This document shows, piece by piece, positions 4,583 to 15,000 of a DNA stretch of 19,175 nucleotides (position 1 is the stretch's first letter; each line of letters begins with the position of its first letter). The DNA comes from JADJLQ01 sp040007895 (GTDB taxonomy: Bacteria > Bacteroidota > Bacteroidia > Chitinophagales > Saprospiraceae): the NCBI GenBank assembly GCA_040007895.1, contig JBDTUE010000061.1, positions 1 through 19,175 on the forward strand, read 5' to 3'. The translations under genes were made by a program, and so were the position numbers. The notes beneath the pieces were generated by a model. That model was not told the origin of the DNA, did not search any database, and saw only the letters and a program-made list of their open reading frames with translations.

Positions 4583-6850
4583 TTAAAAAGATCGAACAGG
4601 ACGGAAATAAATATTTCCTGAGTTTTTGAAAAAATTTGACTGCGAACCATCATAAAAGCTCTGGCACCATGCCTTGTCAATATCAAATTCACTTGATGAA
4701 AATAATAGATGATTGGCAAAACCACCTATAATATATCTGTTTAGATAAATTTTGTATAATTCATCTTTACTTGGTAAATACCAATCATTGAATTGTCCAA
4801 TCACTAAATCTGCGCATACCATCGCTGCTATCCCTGATGTGGCACACCCAGTTATAATATCTAACGTGTTTTGGGAGCCTGTTCCAAGGGATGTACCATC
4901 AGCTCCAGGAATAAGCGATCCCTGACAACCCCATATCCCATTAAAATCCTCGATAGTGACAATTAATCCATGCTGTTCATTTGAAAAATATCCAGGATCT
5001 CCAGGTTGTAAAAGATAGGCAATAATACCACCTTGATAGCTTTGTCCAAGGCATAAGGGACCATTAATATTCATCCAAAATGTTCCATTAAATACCTGTG
5101 TTTCACCATAGGTTCCACAATTTGAACACCAGATCATTAATCCAGCAGCCGGACTTACAATTGCATCCCGCTGTGTATTTGTCATCCGAGGCGGCAAAAA
5201 TCCTTTAGTAGTGGAACTGACTTCTAAAGCTGCTGAATTATTGGGAGAAGCTGTTCCGATGCCCACTCTTACTGCATCGATACCAGTACCTCCCAGTACT
5301 AAGCTATTACTGGCACTTACTTTTGCATTATATCCAATGGCAGTTGCGTTTGTAAGATTTCCACCTATGACATCAGATTCTTTTCCCAATAAAGTATTTT
5401 TATTTCCGGTAGTATTAGAATATCCTGATTGATTTCCGAAAAAGGCATTATCACTTCCGGATGTATTACTACCTCCTGTGGAGAGGCCAAAAAATGAATT
5501 GTTATTTCCTGTGGAGTTAAATTGACCAGATGCAACACCGTAGAAAGAATTTCCTAGTCCTAAAATATTTCTGTAACCGGAAAAAGGTCCAAAAAAAGAA
5601 TTAGCAAATCCGGATGTATTAGCATACCCTGCGCCTTCTCCAAAAAAAGAATTGTCTAAGCCTGTGGTATTCTTATATCCGGCGCTCTTACCGAAAAAGG
5701 AATTTCGATAACCGGTTGTATTTTGAAAACCTGCATGATTTCCATAAAATGAATTTGAATCTGCAGTTGTATTTGAATAACCTGCCTGCAGTCCATAAAA
5801 TGAATTATAGCTGCCCGTTGTGTTTTTATACCCAGCACTTTTACCAAAAAACGAATTGAATTTACCCGTTGTGTTAGAAAATCCAGCGGAGTGTCCAACA
5901 AAGGAATTTGAATCTGCTGTCGTATTGTTAGCACCCGCATTCAGTCCAAAGAAAGCATTGTACGAACCTGTCGTATTATCAAAACCCGAAGACAATCCAA
6001 AAAAGGAATTCTCATTACCTGTTGTATTTGACTTGCCTGCCACTACACCATAAAATGAATTATCCCTACCTGTAGTATTTGTAAAACCAGCATCCGAGCC
6101 GTAAAAGGAATTAGAAAAACCAGTGGTGTTTTTAAATCCTGACCGCCATCCATAAAAGGAATTGAAGTTACCTGAGGTATTGTCTGCGCCAGCATTCTGT
6201 CCAAAAAATGAATTTTGCGACCCTGAAGTATTATCTGAACCGGATGCAAACCCAAAGAAAGAATTATCGATGCCGATCGAATTAGCAAAACCTGAGGATG
6301 TTCCAAAGAAAGAATTTCCTGCACCGGTTTTGTTTGTATAGCCTGAGTTAAACCCAAAAAAAGAATTCGAACTTCCTGACGAGTTAGTAAAACCAGCACT
6401 GCCACCAAAAAATGCATTATTAAATCCAGATATATTTCTTAACCCCGCATCAGCACCAAAGAAAGAATTAAAATAACCTACCGTATTTGAATCTCCTGCC
6501 TGATAGCCAAAAAATGAGTTGCCGCTCCCGGAGGTATTTAGAATTCCGGAGCGATTTCCGTAAAAAGAATTGTACGAACCGGTCGTATTTCCCAACCCAG
6601 CCGAATTGCCGCTGAATGTATTGTTGGTTCCAGCGTTGACTTTTCCTGAATTTTTCCCCACGAATAAATTTCCTGTTCCGGGAACATCTAAGACAATCAC
6701 AGTACCGATGCGATAAGAAGAATCCGTGTTGATACTTCCGCTTCTCACATCCAGCTTAAATAAAGGAGTAAGTGTGCTAATGCCTACATTTTGGGCATGA
6801 ACCTGTGTTAATAAAAATATATTAACAATTAGTAATACAGTGTTTTTCAT
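4583..6850 (-). CDS. Secreted protein with 24 tandem 17-residue repeats and a DUF1566/Lcl-type C-terminal domain
   Basis: This is a 755-residue exported protein. Residues 1-19 are a signal peptide (MKNTVLLIVNIFLLTQVHA), followed by QNVGIST.TP, a start typical of Bacteroidota surface proteins. Residues 77-484 are 24 exact-length 17-residue repeats with the consensus NSFFGxxAGxxNTTGxx; a partial unit (NLFVGKNSGK) precedes them. A linker with ATAIGYNAKVSASNSLVLGG resembles YadA-type head repeats. Residues about 565-755 look like the DUF1566/Lcl C-terminal domain, with GLIVTIED, FNDWYLPSKDEL, SSSEF and the final YFRPVRSF. No T9SS sorting tail is present. The stacked repeats probably form a beta-solenoid stalk or adhesive head that presents the DUF1566 domain. 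The function as an adhesin is inference. Confidence 0.88.
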   Translation of the reverse strand: MKNTVLLIVNIFLLTQVHAQNVGISTLTPLFKLDVRSGSINTDSSYRIGTVIVLDVPGTGNLFVGKNSGKVNAGTNNTFSGNSAGLGNTTGSYNSFYGNRSGILNTSGSGNSFFGYQAGDSNTVGYFNSFFGADAGLRNISGFNNAFFGGSAGFTNSSGSSNSFFGFNSGYTNKTGAGNSFFGTSSGFANSIGIDNSFFGFASGSDNTSGSQNSFFGQNAGADNTSGNFNSFYGWRSGFKNTTGFSNSFYGSDAGFTNTTGRDNSFYGVVAGKSNTTGNENSFFGLSSGFDNTTGSYNAFFGLNAGANNTTADSNSFVGHSAGFSNTTGKFNSFFGKSAGYKNTTGSYNSFYGLQAGYSNTTADSNSFYGNHAGFQNTTGYRNSFFGKSAGYKNTTGLDNSFFGEGAGYANTSGFANSFFGPFSGYRNILGLGNSFYGVASGQFNSTGNNNSFFGLSTGGSNTSGSDNAFFGNQSGYSNTTGNKNTLLGKESDVIGGNLTNATAIGYNAKVSASNSLVLGGTGIDAVRVGIGTASPNNSAALEVSSTTKGFLPPRMTNTQRDAIVSPAAGLMIWCSNCGTYGETQVFNGTFWMNINGPLCLGQSYQGGIIAYLLQPGDPGYFSNEQHGLIVTIEDFNGIWGCQGSLIPGADGTSLGTGSQNTLDIITGCATSGIAAMVCADLVIGQFNDWYLPSKDELYKIYLNRYIIGGFANHLLFSSSEFDIDKAWCQSFYDGSQSNFFKNSGNIYFRPVRSF
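5399..6622 (-). repeat. 24 tandem 51-bp coding repeats (17 residues each)
   Basis: These are the coding repeats of the secreted repeat protein. All 24 units keep a length of exactly 51 bp. F or Y at positions 3-4, G at 5, G at 9 and N at 12 are almost invariant, and two or three positions vary freely in each unit. Two units share KSAGYKNTTG, which suggests recent local duplication. Confidence 0.9.
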
Positions 6851-6860
6851 TTATATAGCA

Positions 6861-6870
6861 TTTACTGGGT
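6861..6870 (-). promoter_or_regulatory. Leader motif ACCCAGTAAA shared with the giant gene
   Basis: On the minus strand ACCCAGTAAA lies 10 nt before the start of the 17-residue-repeat gene. The same 10 bases occur 9 nt before the start of the giant gene (18332-18341). The motif is not a Shine-Dalgarno sequence. It may be a conserved 5' leader element or a trace of common ancestry of the upstream regions. Confidence 0.4.
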
Positions 6871-6974
6871 CAACGATTTGTTTTCAAATTTTTCACATCT
6901 CTTTCAAATATTTCAATTACCTCCAATAGCCAATTTTGTTTATTAATTATTTATGAAAAAATCAGGAAATAATT

Positions 6975-6999
6975 CCGGCGATTAAAAAATAATCGCCGG
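6975..6999 (-). terminator. GC-rich stem-loop, possible minus-strand terminator
   Basis: CCGGCGATTA and TAATCGCCGG form a perfect 10-bp stem with a 5-nt A-rich loop. On the minus strand the sequence after the stem is T-rich (AATTATTTCCTGATTTTTT), as expected for an intrinsic terminator. The transcript it would end could come from the structured element just upstream (7030-7092). Confidence 0.5.
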
Positions 7000-7029
7000 G
7001 AGTATTTAGAAAATAGATGAGGTCATGAT

Positions 7030-7092
7030 TAATATAAACCGGTTAGTGTTATGCATGAAGAGCAAGAACAGGCCGGGTTCGAAAAAATAAGA
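7030..7092. repeat. Structured intergenic element, copy 1
   Basis: The 63-bp segment starts TAATATAAACCGG and ends AAAAAATAAGA. It aligns along its length with 18595-18655, differing mainly in the loop. AACCGG (7037-7042) can pair with CCGGGTT (7073-7079) with one bulged base, and the stem extends through G-U pairs. In copy 2 the equivalent stem is perfect, so the pairing is kept while the sequence drifts. It lies 180 bp upstream of a large minus-strand secreted-protein gene, as copy 2 does. Confidence 0.55.
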
Positions 7093-7199
7093 ATAAACAG
7101 TTTTTAAAAACTTTGTAAAATTAGCCGTTATATGAGGTTCTGACAATACTTCATTGAGGTATATTTTTATTTCCTGATTAAATTCAAATGGTATTCTAA

Positions 7200-7216
7200 T
7201 ATTCAATTTTTGAATA
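7200..7216. promoter_or_regulatory. Small inverted repeat upstream of the coiled-coil gene
   Basis: TATTCAA-TTT-TTGAATA is a perfect 7-3-7 palindrome that ends 31 bp before the start of the coiled-coil gene. The position suits an operator, but the arms are AT-rich and short, so chance is possible. Confidence 0.3.
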
Positions 7217-7247
7217 CCTTACAGAACCTGAAACTGATCCCTCTCTC

Positions 7248-8177
7248 ATGACGCCCATCCAACAACAATTACTCGAGGCCTATCGTGAAATCGAGATTAC
7301 AAAAGCAAGCATCCAGCATACCCACGAGGTTGAGGACCGGCTGGAAGAGGAAGTGAAAGCACTTAATGAAATGGAACGCAGGCTGCCCAAAGAGCAACGC
7401 GATGTTGACATTCTTGAACGCGAAGGGCTGACGGGGTTAGTATTGAACATAGTTGGTGGCCGTGAAGAGAAGATTGAAAAACAGCGTGAAGAATATGATC
7501 TATTAGCCAGTCGACATATTGAATTGTTTAAATCGGTAAAACTGCTTCGTTTTGAATTGGAAATATTGAAGAAAAAGAATACCACGCTGGAACAATTGGA
7601 AATGAAAGCAGCCACCTTGCTGAAGAAAAGGGAAACGGAACTAAGGATTGCAGATCCAAAACTCAATGAAACATTTAAAGACTTAAACCAACATCTTACA
7701 GATCTCGCCAATCAGCGAAACCGGATCAGAAAAGCTACCGATACAGGAGAAAAGGTAGTTACTTCATTTGTGGAAATCGAAGAATCCCTTGAGAAAGCTT
7801 TGGATAATATCAACAATAGTGAATCAGGCTCTGGAGCTTTAGCCCATGAGGCTGCGAAAGGCGCTCAATATAATTTTAGAAAATCCAAAACAACACTTAT
7901 ACGTTTCCAAAAGGAAATGGAAGATATTTTTGAAATACCACCTGTTGACACAAACATCAAATTTGAAGACTTCAGTGAATATTCCGGAGTAGTCTTTCAG
8001 GGTTTCGGATTGAATTTATTCTTTATACAAAAGGTGAATTCAACGTTAGGCCGTGTGCGTGAAAAGCGAAAGGACATTGAAATCGTGGTGAACATCCTGG
8101 ATCAACATCTTGAGAAAACATCGGACCAAATTGAGGAGCTTGAGTCCCGGAAAAGGGAATTGATCCTTAACACATAA
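7248..8177 (+). CDS. Coiled-coil protein of unknown function
   Basis: The 309-residue protein has no signal peptide or membrane segment and is almost entirely charged helix, so it is probably cytoplasmic and elongated. Heptad-like stretches cover about 5-55, 70-145, 145-215 and 265-305. Around residues 55-83 the sequence ILEREGLTGLVLNIVGGREE breaks the helix. This segment resembles the 'LxxxSLxxLxxxxLGsKEExLxKExxEY' signature of an uncharacterised coiled-coil family I have seen in several phyla. A non-coil stretch near 228-255 (FEIPPVDTNIKFEDFSEYSG) may be a small folded unit. The ATG at 7248 is the first in frame. The gene is divergent from the repeat protein and convergent with the small secreted protein, so it is probably transcribed alone. 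No function can be assigned. Confidence 0.8.
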   Translation: MTPIQQQLLEAYREIEITKASIQHTHEVEDRLEEEVKALNEMERRLPKEQRDVDILEREGLTGLVLNIVGGREEKIEKQREEYDLLASRHIELFKSVKLLRFELEILKKKNTTLEQLEMKAATLLKKRETELRIADPKLNETFKDLNQHLTDLANQRNRIRKATDTGEKVVTSFVEIEESLEKALDNINNSESGSGALAHEAAKGAQYNFRKSKTTLIRFQKEMEDIFEIPPVDTNIKFEDFSEYSGVVFQGFGLNLFFIQKVNSTLGRVREKRKDIEIVVNILDQHLEKTSDQIEELESRKRELILNT

Positions 8178-8252
8178 ATGGTACATCGTGTTGAAAATTC
8201 CGATTTGAATTTGCGGGATTAATGACAGTCTCTTCCAGCCGGCATGAAAAGA

Positions 8253-8951
8253 TTATTTGATCTCCACTTTTCCATTTACTGGATTCAGAGTGATTATAAG
8301 TGGTTCAGTGCTGAGTTGTAGGTACCGGAAACTGATCATGTACTTAATGATTTTAATCTTGTAGCTGATATCTTTTTCTCCAGTGGTTTTGTGGAGCGCG
8401 ACCTCAAGACAATCTTTTCCATGGCATTTGTTAATCAGGCTGATCGCGACATTATATGAGTTTGGTAACATGGGGCTTCGATTAGTAGGAATAATTTGGA
8501 CAGGTTTTAAAGACATCCGGATTCCATTTTCGTCTATTGTACCCAGGTATTTTTCTTTTTTGTTTACAGGCTTGGAAAGTTGAAAACTGACCTTGCCCAC
8601 TGTTCTGTTTCCTGTATCATCCATTACATCAAAATAATCGCAACAAGCATTATAGACAAAACGATAGTTTGTGTTTGGTTGGATTTTACAGATGAGGGTA
8701 TCCCATTCTCTTTGATCGCTTAGCCTAAAAAAGACAGTGTCAATGCCAGAAGCTCCTGGGGTGACCGATAGTTGATTTCCCCATGTCAGATATTGTCCCT
8801 TGATCTTCCATTGCATTTTCATGACCTGGTCAAAGGATGCTTGCGTATTGCCTGACCATGACCTGAGTCTTGATGTATCGGCATGGAAGATGGTGATTTG
8901 CCCAATGGATAAGAGTGGACAAAAGCTTATGATAAAAAGGAGTGCTTTCAT
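8253..8951 (-). CDS. Small secreted protein of unknown function
   Basis: The 232-residue protein begins with a signal peptide (MKALLFIISFCPLLSIGQ) without a lipobox, so it is probably periplasmic or released. The mature part is rich in beta-forming segments, with a CC pair in YNACCDYFDVMDD near residues 100-112 and a third and fourth cysteine in NKCHGKDCLEV near 172-182. I recognise no family. It lies 143 bp downstream of the giant secreted protein on the same strand, but a strong stem-loop separates them, so it probably has its own promoter. It converges with the coiled-coil gene across a 75-bp gap in which I see no clear terminator. Confidence 0.75.
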   Translation of the reverse strand: MKALLFIISFCPLLSIGQITIFHADTSRLRSWSGNTQASFDQVMKMQWKIKGQYLTWGNQLSVTPGASGIDTVFFRLSDQREWDTLICKIQPNTNYRFVYNACCDYFDVMDDTGNRTVGKVSFQLSKPVNKKEKYLGTIDENGIRMSLKPVQIIPTNRSPMLPNSYNVAISLINKCHGKDCLEVALHKTTGEKDISYKIKIIKYMISFRYLQLSTEPLIITLNPVNGKVEIK

Positions 8952-9044
8952 TTTTCTTAATACAAAAGATTCAAATACTACGTCTATCTTATTTGCTGTG
9001 GGTTCTCACTCCTTGTTCAATAGGTAATTTAAATGATCAAAATA

Positions 9045-9082
9045 AAATTGGCCGGAGCTTGATGATAGTCTCCGGCCAATTT
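9045..9082 (-). terminator. Strong stem-loop after the giant gene
   Basis: AAATTGGCCGGAG and CTCCGGCCAATTT are perfect 13-bp arms around a 12-nt loop, starting 12 bp past the stop codon of the giant gene. The sequence past the stem on the minus strand is T-rich (TATTTTGATCATTTAAATT). This fits a rho-independent terminator. Confidence 0.8.
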
Positions 9083-9094
9083 AGATATGATTTA

Positions 9095-12000
9095 TTATTG
9101 CTTCACAAACCGACTCACGCCCATCACTCCATCATCTGAAAGTATTTGCACGAAGTACATCCCTTCCGGCAAATAATTAATTTCCATTCGCTGGATTGAA
9201 CTTCCCGCCTCAGCCTGCTTTTCATACTGCAACTGACCAGTGAGACCTATGATACGAATACGCACATCATGGTCAGCAGGAGATGGCAGTTCCAGTGTAA
9301 ACTCACCATTGTTAGGATTCGGATAGATTCGCACAAGCTCACTTTCAGTTTTGATTTCAAATGTTGGGACTGTGGTCCAATCATTTTGCTCAAAGCAAAT
9401 ATTATCAAACCACACATTAGAATTTGCATCCAACTCATCATCTATCAGATCGTTTTCTATATGTAATGTTAGATATTTGTTGCCACTAACACCGTTTAGC
9501 AAAAAAGATGTTGCTATTGATTTCCATTCCTCTCCAGAAGGAAGATCAATCGGTATGCGAGCAACCTCCTGACAGAAATCTGAGCATTCTGCTGTCTCTT
9601 GGGGGAAATCAGATATACGAAGAACTAGTTGTGTGCCCGGTCTCAATTCTTCCTGAGATGCCCAATAGCATGCACTAAATTTAAAGCCAGGTGAACCGGT
9701 AGGTATAAAAATGGGGTAGTCAATAATATCGACTTCTTCTTTCACACACCTTCCTGCCAATTGAATGGAGAATGGGTCTCCACATCCATTGCCGTCCATA
9801 AGTTGGGGAGATCCTGATCGGGAAGTCCATCCTTGTGTAATTCCTCCATGTCCAAGGATTCCAGCTATGGAGTTTTCATTGAACCCTGAATTATCAATTT
9901 CATTATTTTCACATTTACCGAGTAGACCTCCTGTTATCAAACAGTCCAACGTCACATAAGTGCAATATGTTTGCCAGCAATTCGTGCCTGGACGATGCAC
10001 TTTCATTGTCACTTTGTATGTGTCAAACGTGCCATCAGGAAATGTCGCAGTAAATGCTTGATTTCCTATTTTCGAACCACTCTTCGCAAAACCATTCGGA
10101 CCTGTTACTTCCCAAAAAACACTATCGCATTGGGTTACTTTAGGAGTGAATTTCCAACTGCATCCCCCTGAGGCGCTATCCCATCCATAAGAAAAGCCTA
10201 AGGCAACATTATTATAAAACTGATTATCGCAAGGGCATACTGGTTCCACGGGACAACCAGAAATATCAAAACGCAAGACACACGTGCAAGTATCATTTCC
10301 GCATTTACCCGTCAAAACCAATTCGTATAGACCATTTAAACCTGCAAGAGAATAATTATCCAATGTAATGCTAAACCACGGACCTAGTTGATTTCCCGAA
10401 GCAGCCACAGTGGAACCAGTTTTTAACTCCCAATGTAAATTAGAACCTTTGCAGCTAGTCGGATCACAATTTAATTTACCGGTTATTTTATAAGGTTGGC
10501 TAACAGGAGGGCAATTCAGAACAATTGGAGGATTATTTCCACAGGAAATATTCTGATTTGTTCCGGATTTCTTATTCACTAATTTGATCTTGTCAAAAAG
10601 ATCGCACTTACATGGACATCCCAGGGAAGTAATAGTGAACATGCATGGAGGGCAGAATTTATTATTGCAATCACCGACAATAAATAGTTCATATACTCCT
10701 GGATTTGAAAAATAGGTACCTGGTATTGCGAAGTTAAACCCAGGTCCAGTTATAGAAGAGGTTGACACTAAATAAGTCTGTGTTCCAGCTTTTCTTATCC
10801 CCCAGTTGATAGAGGAGGGAGGACAGCTATCTCCTATACAAGTGAAATTTCCACCAAACATGATATTAAATCCCGGAGGCAAACATCCCAGAGTCAAAAA
10901 GTCTCCACAGTGAATTTCCTGATTGGGAGCTCCCTGTGATGGACGCCAATTCAAGTCAGTATAGGTTCCACATTTGCATAAATCACAATCAATGACAAAC
11001 TGGACAGAAATTGGGCATGCCTTAGTTCCACAGTATGTAGTGATAGTAATTGTATAAATAATACCAGGAGTAAAGGCACTCTTTGGAGCCTGCAAAGCAA
11101 AAAAACCAGAATTTCCACCAGTATATCCTGAAAGAGGTTGCGTACCTAATCGGACAATAAAACCCGAGGAATCAGTTATGATCCATGAGAAATCAGAGCC
11201 CAGGCAACTGTCTCCTGCGCAATGTGGTTCTCCAAAAAGAGTGAAAATGCCATTTCCTGTAGAATCACATGATAAGGATATAGGAACAGCATTGAATGGA
11301 ACTGTTGGAATCTGGTTATTGCCATCGGCTAATACTAAATTATCAGCATCGCGACATTCACACATATCTGGCGGTGTGGATGTGACACACACATCATCAA
11401 TAAATAAATAGTTATCAACCGCTTGCTGGCCCAGCATTCCTGCAAATGTTATATTTTTTATTGTGAACAGAGAAGAACTGCCCAGGTTGGGTGCAATGCC
11501 TGTACTGGATTGGTAATACCATACACCGGGTAAATTTAGCGAAGTGACAGGCACTACGATATGAAAATCTCCACCACAAGTATGAGTACACGTATTACTT
11601 CCTGTAAGATTTACATTACAATTTCCACCGGACATGATAGCATGGAAATTAAAAGGAGATGTCACCGGTTGTGAAATGGACCAGTAAAATCCAACATTAT
11701 ATGTATTGCCTGCAGGAATCGGTGTAGTGAAGGCCGTGGAAATGCCCTCACAAGTTGATAAATCAATACCTGCATATTTAGTACCGCAATGAGCTCTTAG
11801 CTCAAGAGGACCTTGATTAGGGTCAAGGTAGAATCCGGGGAAATAGGGTGTTGGATATGAAAACCAATCTCCGATGCTGGTTACCCCTCCATTTGAAGAG
11901 AACCAGTCAGTAGACTGACCAATCTGATTCTGTCCGTTAGGAAAACCAGAGACACCCAATTCAAAACTTGGATTCGAGACCAAGGGGTTCGCAGGGCAGG

Positions 12001-15000
12001 TGCATCCTGATGGATCACAAATTACATTTACAGTAGTGCACATTACTTTGCTCCAGCACGTATCCTCATATACAGTCGCACATATAGTGTAAGATCCGCT
12101 CTGTGTATAGGTGTGTGACCAGCATCCATTCGCTGGTACGACTACAGCTGGCACTGGTATGCCGTCTCCAAATGTGGGCTCCATGCCAAAATAATGACAC
12201 GAATCAAATTGTGGTGAGCACACAGTGACATCACATCCGTTTTGGGTGAAAGTGAATCCCTGGGCTACGAGAGAATTGAAATAATCAATATTTGCACAGC
12301 AACTATCAGGCTTTGTAAACTTCGTAAAACAAATATCATCAATCCCAAAATCAGAATAGTCATCACCAAATGCACTGGGTTTTTGATTGATGATAATAGT
12401 ATAGGGTCCATAAAAATTATTTGGACATGTCCAGATTACCGCGTGTTTTATCCAGGTGGGAGTAATTTGTCCAGGTAGAAAGGTTTCTGAAATAGTCGAT
12501 GTTCCTATAGGTTTGGAGGTGTTATTAAAACCATCATTACCCTGAATGATTACATCCAAATCAAAATACTGTTTAGAACTGGAATAAATGCTTGCAGTCC
12601 AGTAGGAAAAACAGTAGGTCATTCCAGGAACCACATACACAGGTTCATTCCATATATTCGACGCATACGTTGGATTGCCATCAATCACCATAAAATTCCC
12701 TGATCCTGTAGTATGGTCATAAAACGATGGCCATGTACTACATTTTAAATTGGCATTTTTGGCAATTACGTAAGAACTCCATCCACAAGGAATATTGGGT
12801 GCCAGGCTGGTTGAGAAGCCCGAATAACCAGATTCAAAACTTCCATTTGCAATTTGGTTGGGTATCGGATTATTAACTGCTCCACAATCACAATATTCAA
12901 TATCAGGTAATGTACCTGAACACAGACATTCAATTTCATCGTCAGCCAAAACCCGATTGTAAATGAGCACATTATCAATATCACCATTCATCCACAATGG
13001 CTTAGTGGGATCCGTATGATAGCCTATCGTAAATCTTTCATTGAGCGAAGTAGCAAGGTTATTTGTGCCACCAGCAGCGCTCTGCCTAAGGGCGCCATCT
13101 ACATAAACTTTCCACAAATTATTGCCAGCAGTTCCAATAATACAATGCCAATTTCCATCATTGACAGTGTCGATACTAAATCCAGAGCTATAATATCCAC
13201 CTGTACCATCACGACCACCAAAAGCAACATGGCCGATATTTTGATTAGTGTTATCACCTATGGAAAGCCCATAACCCTTAAGTTCAGGAAATGAATATTT
13301 TCCTGCAACCCACTGTCCTAATTGTAACTCCGATGTTTTAACCCAGGCAACTATCGATACTTCATTTGAAATATTACGATTGTCAGTGGTAAGATCAATC
13401 CCATTCGAAGTTCCATTGAAATGATATGCACTATTTGGGAAGTTGTCATGACCAGCAACTGTAGATGGTCCATTTACAAATCCAGGTATACCTGTAGGAC
13501 TGAGGTCCTGGGCATTTGTGACAAAAGGAAAATAACCTGTTAAACCTACAGCAGAAATTATTGTATCACAAGGACAGCTGGGTATGGTAAAACAATATTG
13601 TTGCGCGTTTGTACAACAATTTAAATCACTCCCATTGGATGCCTGATGTATACTGAGATTAAAACAAACACTTTGATATGCCTGAACTCCAATAATAGTT
13701 GCAGTTTGAACGGCTGATATTCCTGCAGGTGGTAATGAAGGGATAATAAATTGACTGGGTGATATACTTAAAGGCGGGAAAATAGGATTTAGGACTATTT
13801 GATTGGCGTTAAATCCCGTATTGTTTCCGTTTGCGGAATTATTTTTTACCTGGAATGTAAAAATATATGTGCCAGGTGCATTTGGATCACAATGAATATC
13901 CGGATTGATCAGTGCAGCGCATGGTATATGCACAGGAGGCTCACAATCCAAATCAATCGTGTCCTTGCAAATAACCGTTTCATTAGGACCTAGCCAACTT
14001 AGAACAATTTGTTGTGGTACCTGCGAAGAGGAATTAATGCCTGATAAACAGAATATAGGAAGCACCCCCGTAGCTCCAATAAAAGATCCTACTGGTTTAG
14101 GTTTAAATATAGCTTGCGTTGGGGTGGATGCAGATGACCATCCGGAGCCAAGTGGATTTACTATTGCGCCAAAAACAACACCTCCCAGAATATCCAATTG
14201 TACTCCCGTGAACAAAGTATTTGAATAACCATTTGATAGGGAAATTTTCCAGCAGCATGTATCACCCATTTGGTCAACCTCTGTAGCACTCGCAGACAAA
14301 TTGTTGCAGATACATTCAGGCATAGTAACGCATCCTAACATTAATGTATCTGTGCAACATGTAGTTGGATTGACATTTGGATTGGTAGAAATATCGTCCT
14401 TGTGTGCGGTAATTGAGTAGCAAATAGTCTGACCATCCACTGCTCCAGAAATAAGAGTCATAAAACCACATTGCATCTGGCCAGGCATCAAATTATTAAC
14501 TGAAAAAACAGAAGGAGTAAAGGTTATTCCGGGTGGAGGATTCAGTTGAACAGAATTAACATTCCAGCCGATAAGCGCATTTGACATAATACAAAATGAC
14601 ATCTTGTATTTACCATTGGCTGCGCATTCAACCGTGTCTGTTACTTTTATGCATTTTGGTTTCTTAGAACAATTGAAATTCAGCGTATCGACACATACAA
14701 TGGTCTCATCCGGACCAAAGTATTTTACCATAACCTGTTGATTCGGAACATTTAGATAATTGGATAGGCAGAATTTGATAAAATTGTAATTACCACCCGG
14801 GGCTAAAGAACCGGATGGTCCGGGAGGAACTAATGATAGAAATTGTGCTGAATAGCCATCTAATGTCCATCCATTTAGGGAGGCTACTGTGGAAATGCTT
14901 ACTCCATTACTGGTACACAATTGTATTCCCGTAAAATAATTTAGTTTTTGGTTGTGCAAAGTCAGGATGAAACAACAACTATCTAATACCTCTGGGGACA

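Larger units (their letters stand above)
6871..7247. other. Intergenic region between divergent genes
   Basis: The 397-bp gap between the minus-strand repeat protein and the plus-strand coiled-coil gene holds both promoters, a GC-rich hairpin (6975-6999), a structured element also found at 18595-18655, and a small inverted repeat (7200-7216). A 66-codon minus-strand frame (7006-7206) has only a TTG start, no recognisable family, and overlaps the structured element. I regard it as non-coding, although the hairpin lies just past its stop, where a terminator would sit. Confidence 0.6.

Noticed and set aside
5399..6622. Regular 51-bp repeats as a possible CRISPR array
   Set aside because: The repeats are in frame, encode a continuous 17-residue protein repeat and have no unique spacers between conserved units.
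7006..7206. Sixty-six-codon minus-strand frame as a gene
   Set aside because: It has only a TTG start, no recognisable family and overlaps a structured element shared with another intergenic region, where the equivalent frame is interrupted by a stop.
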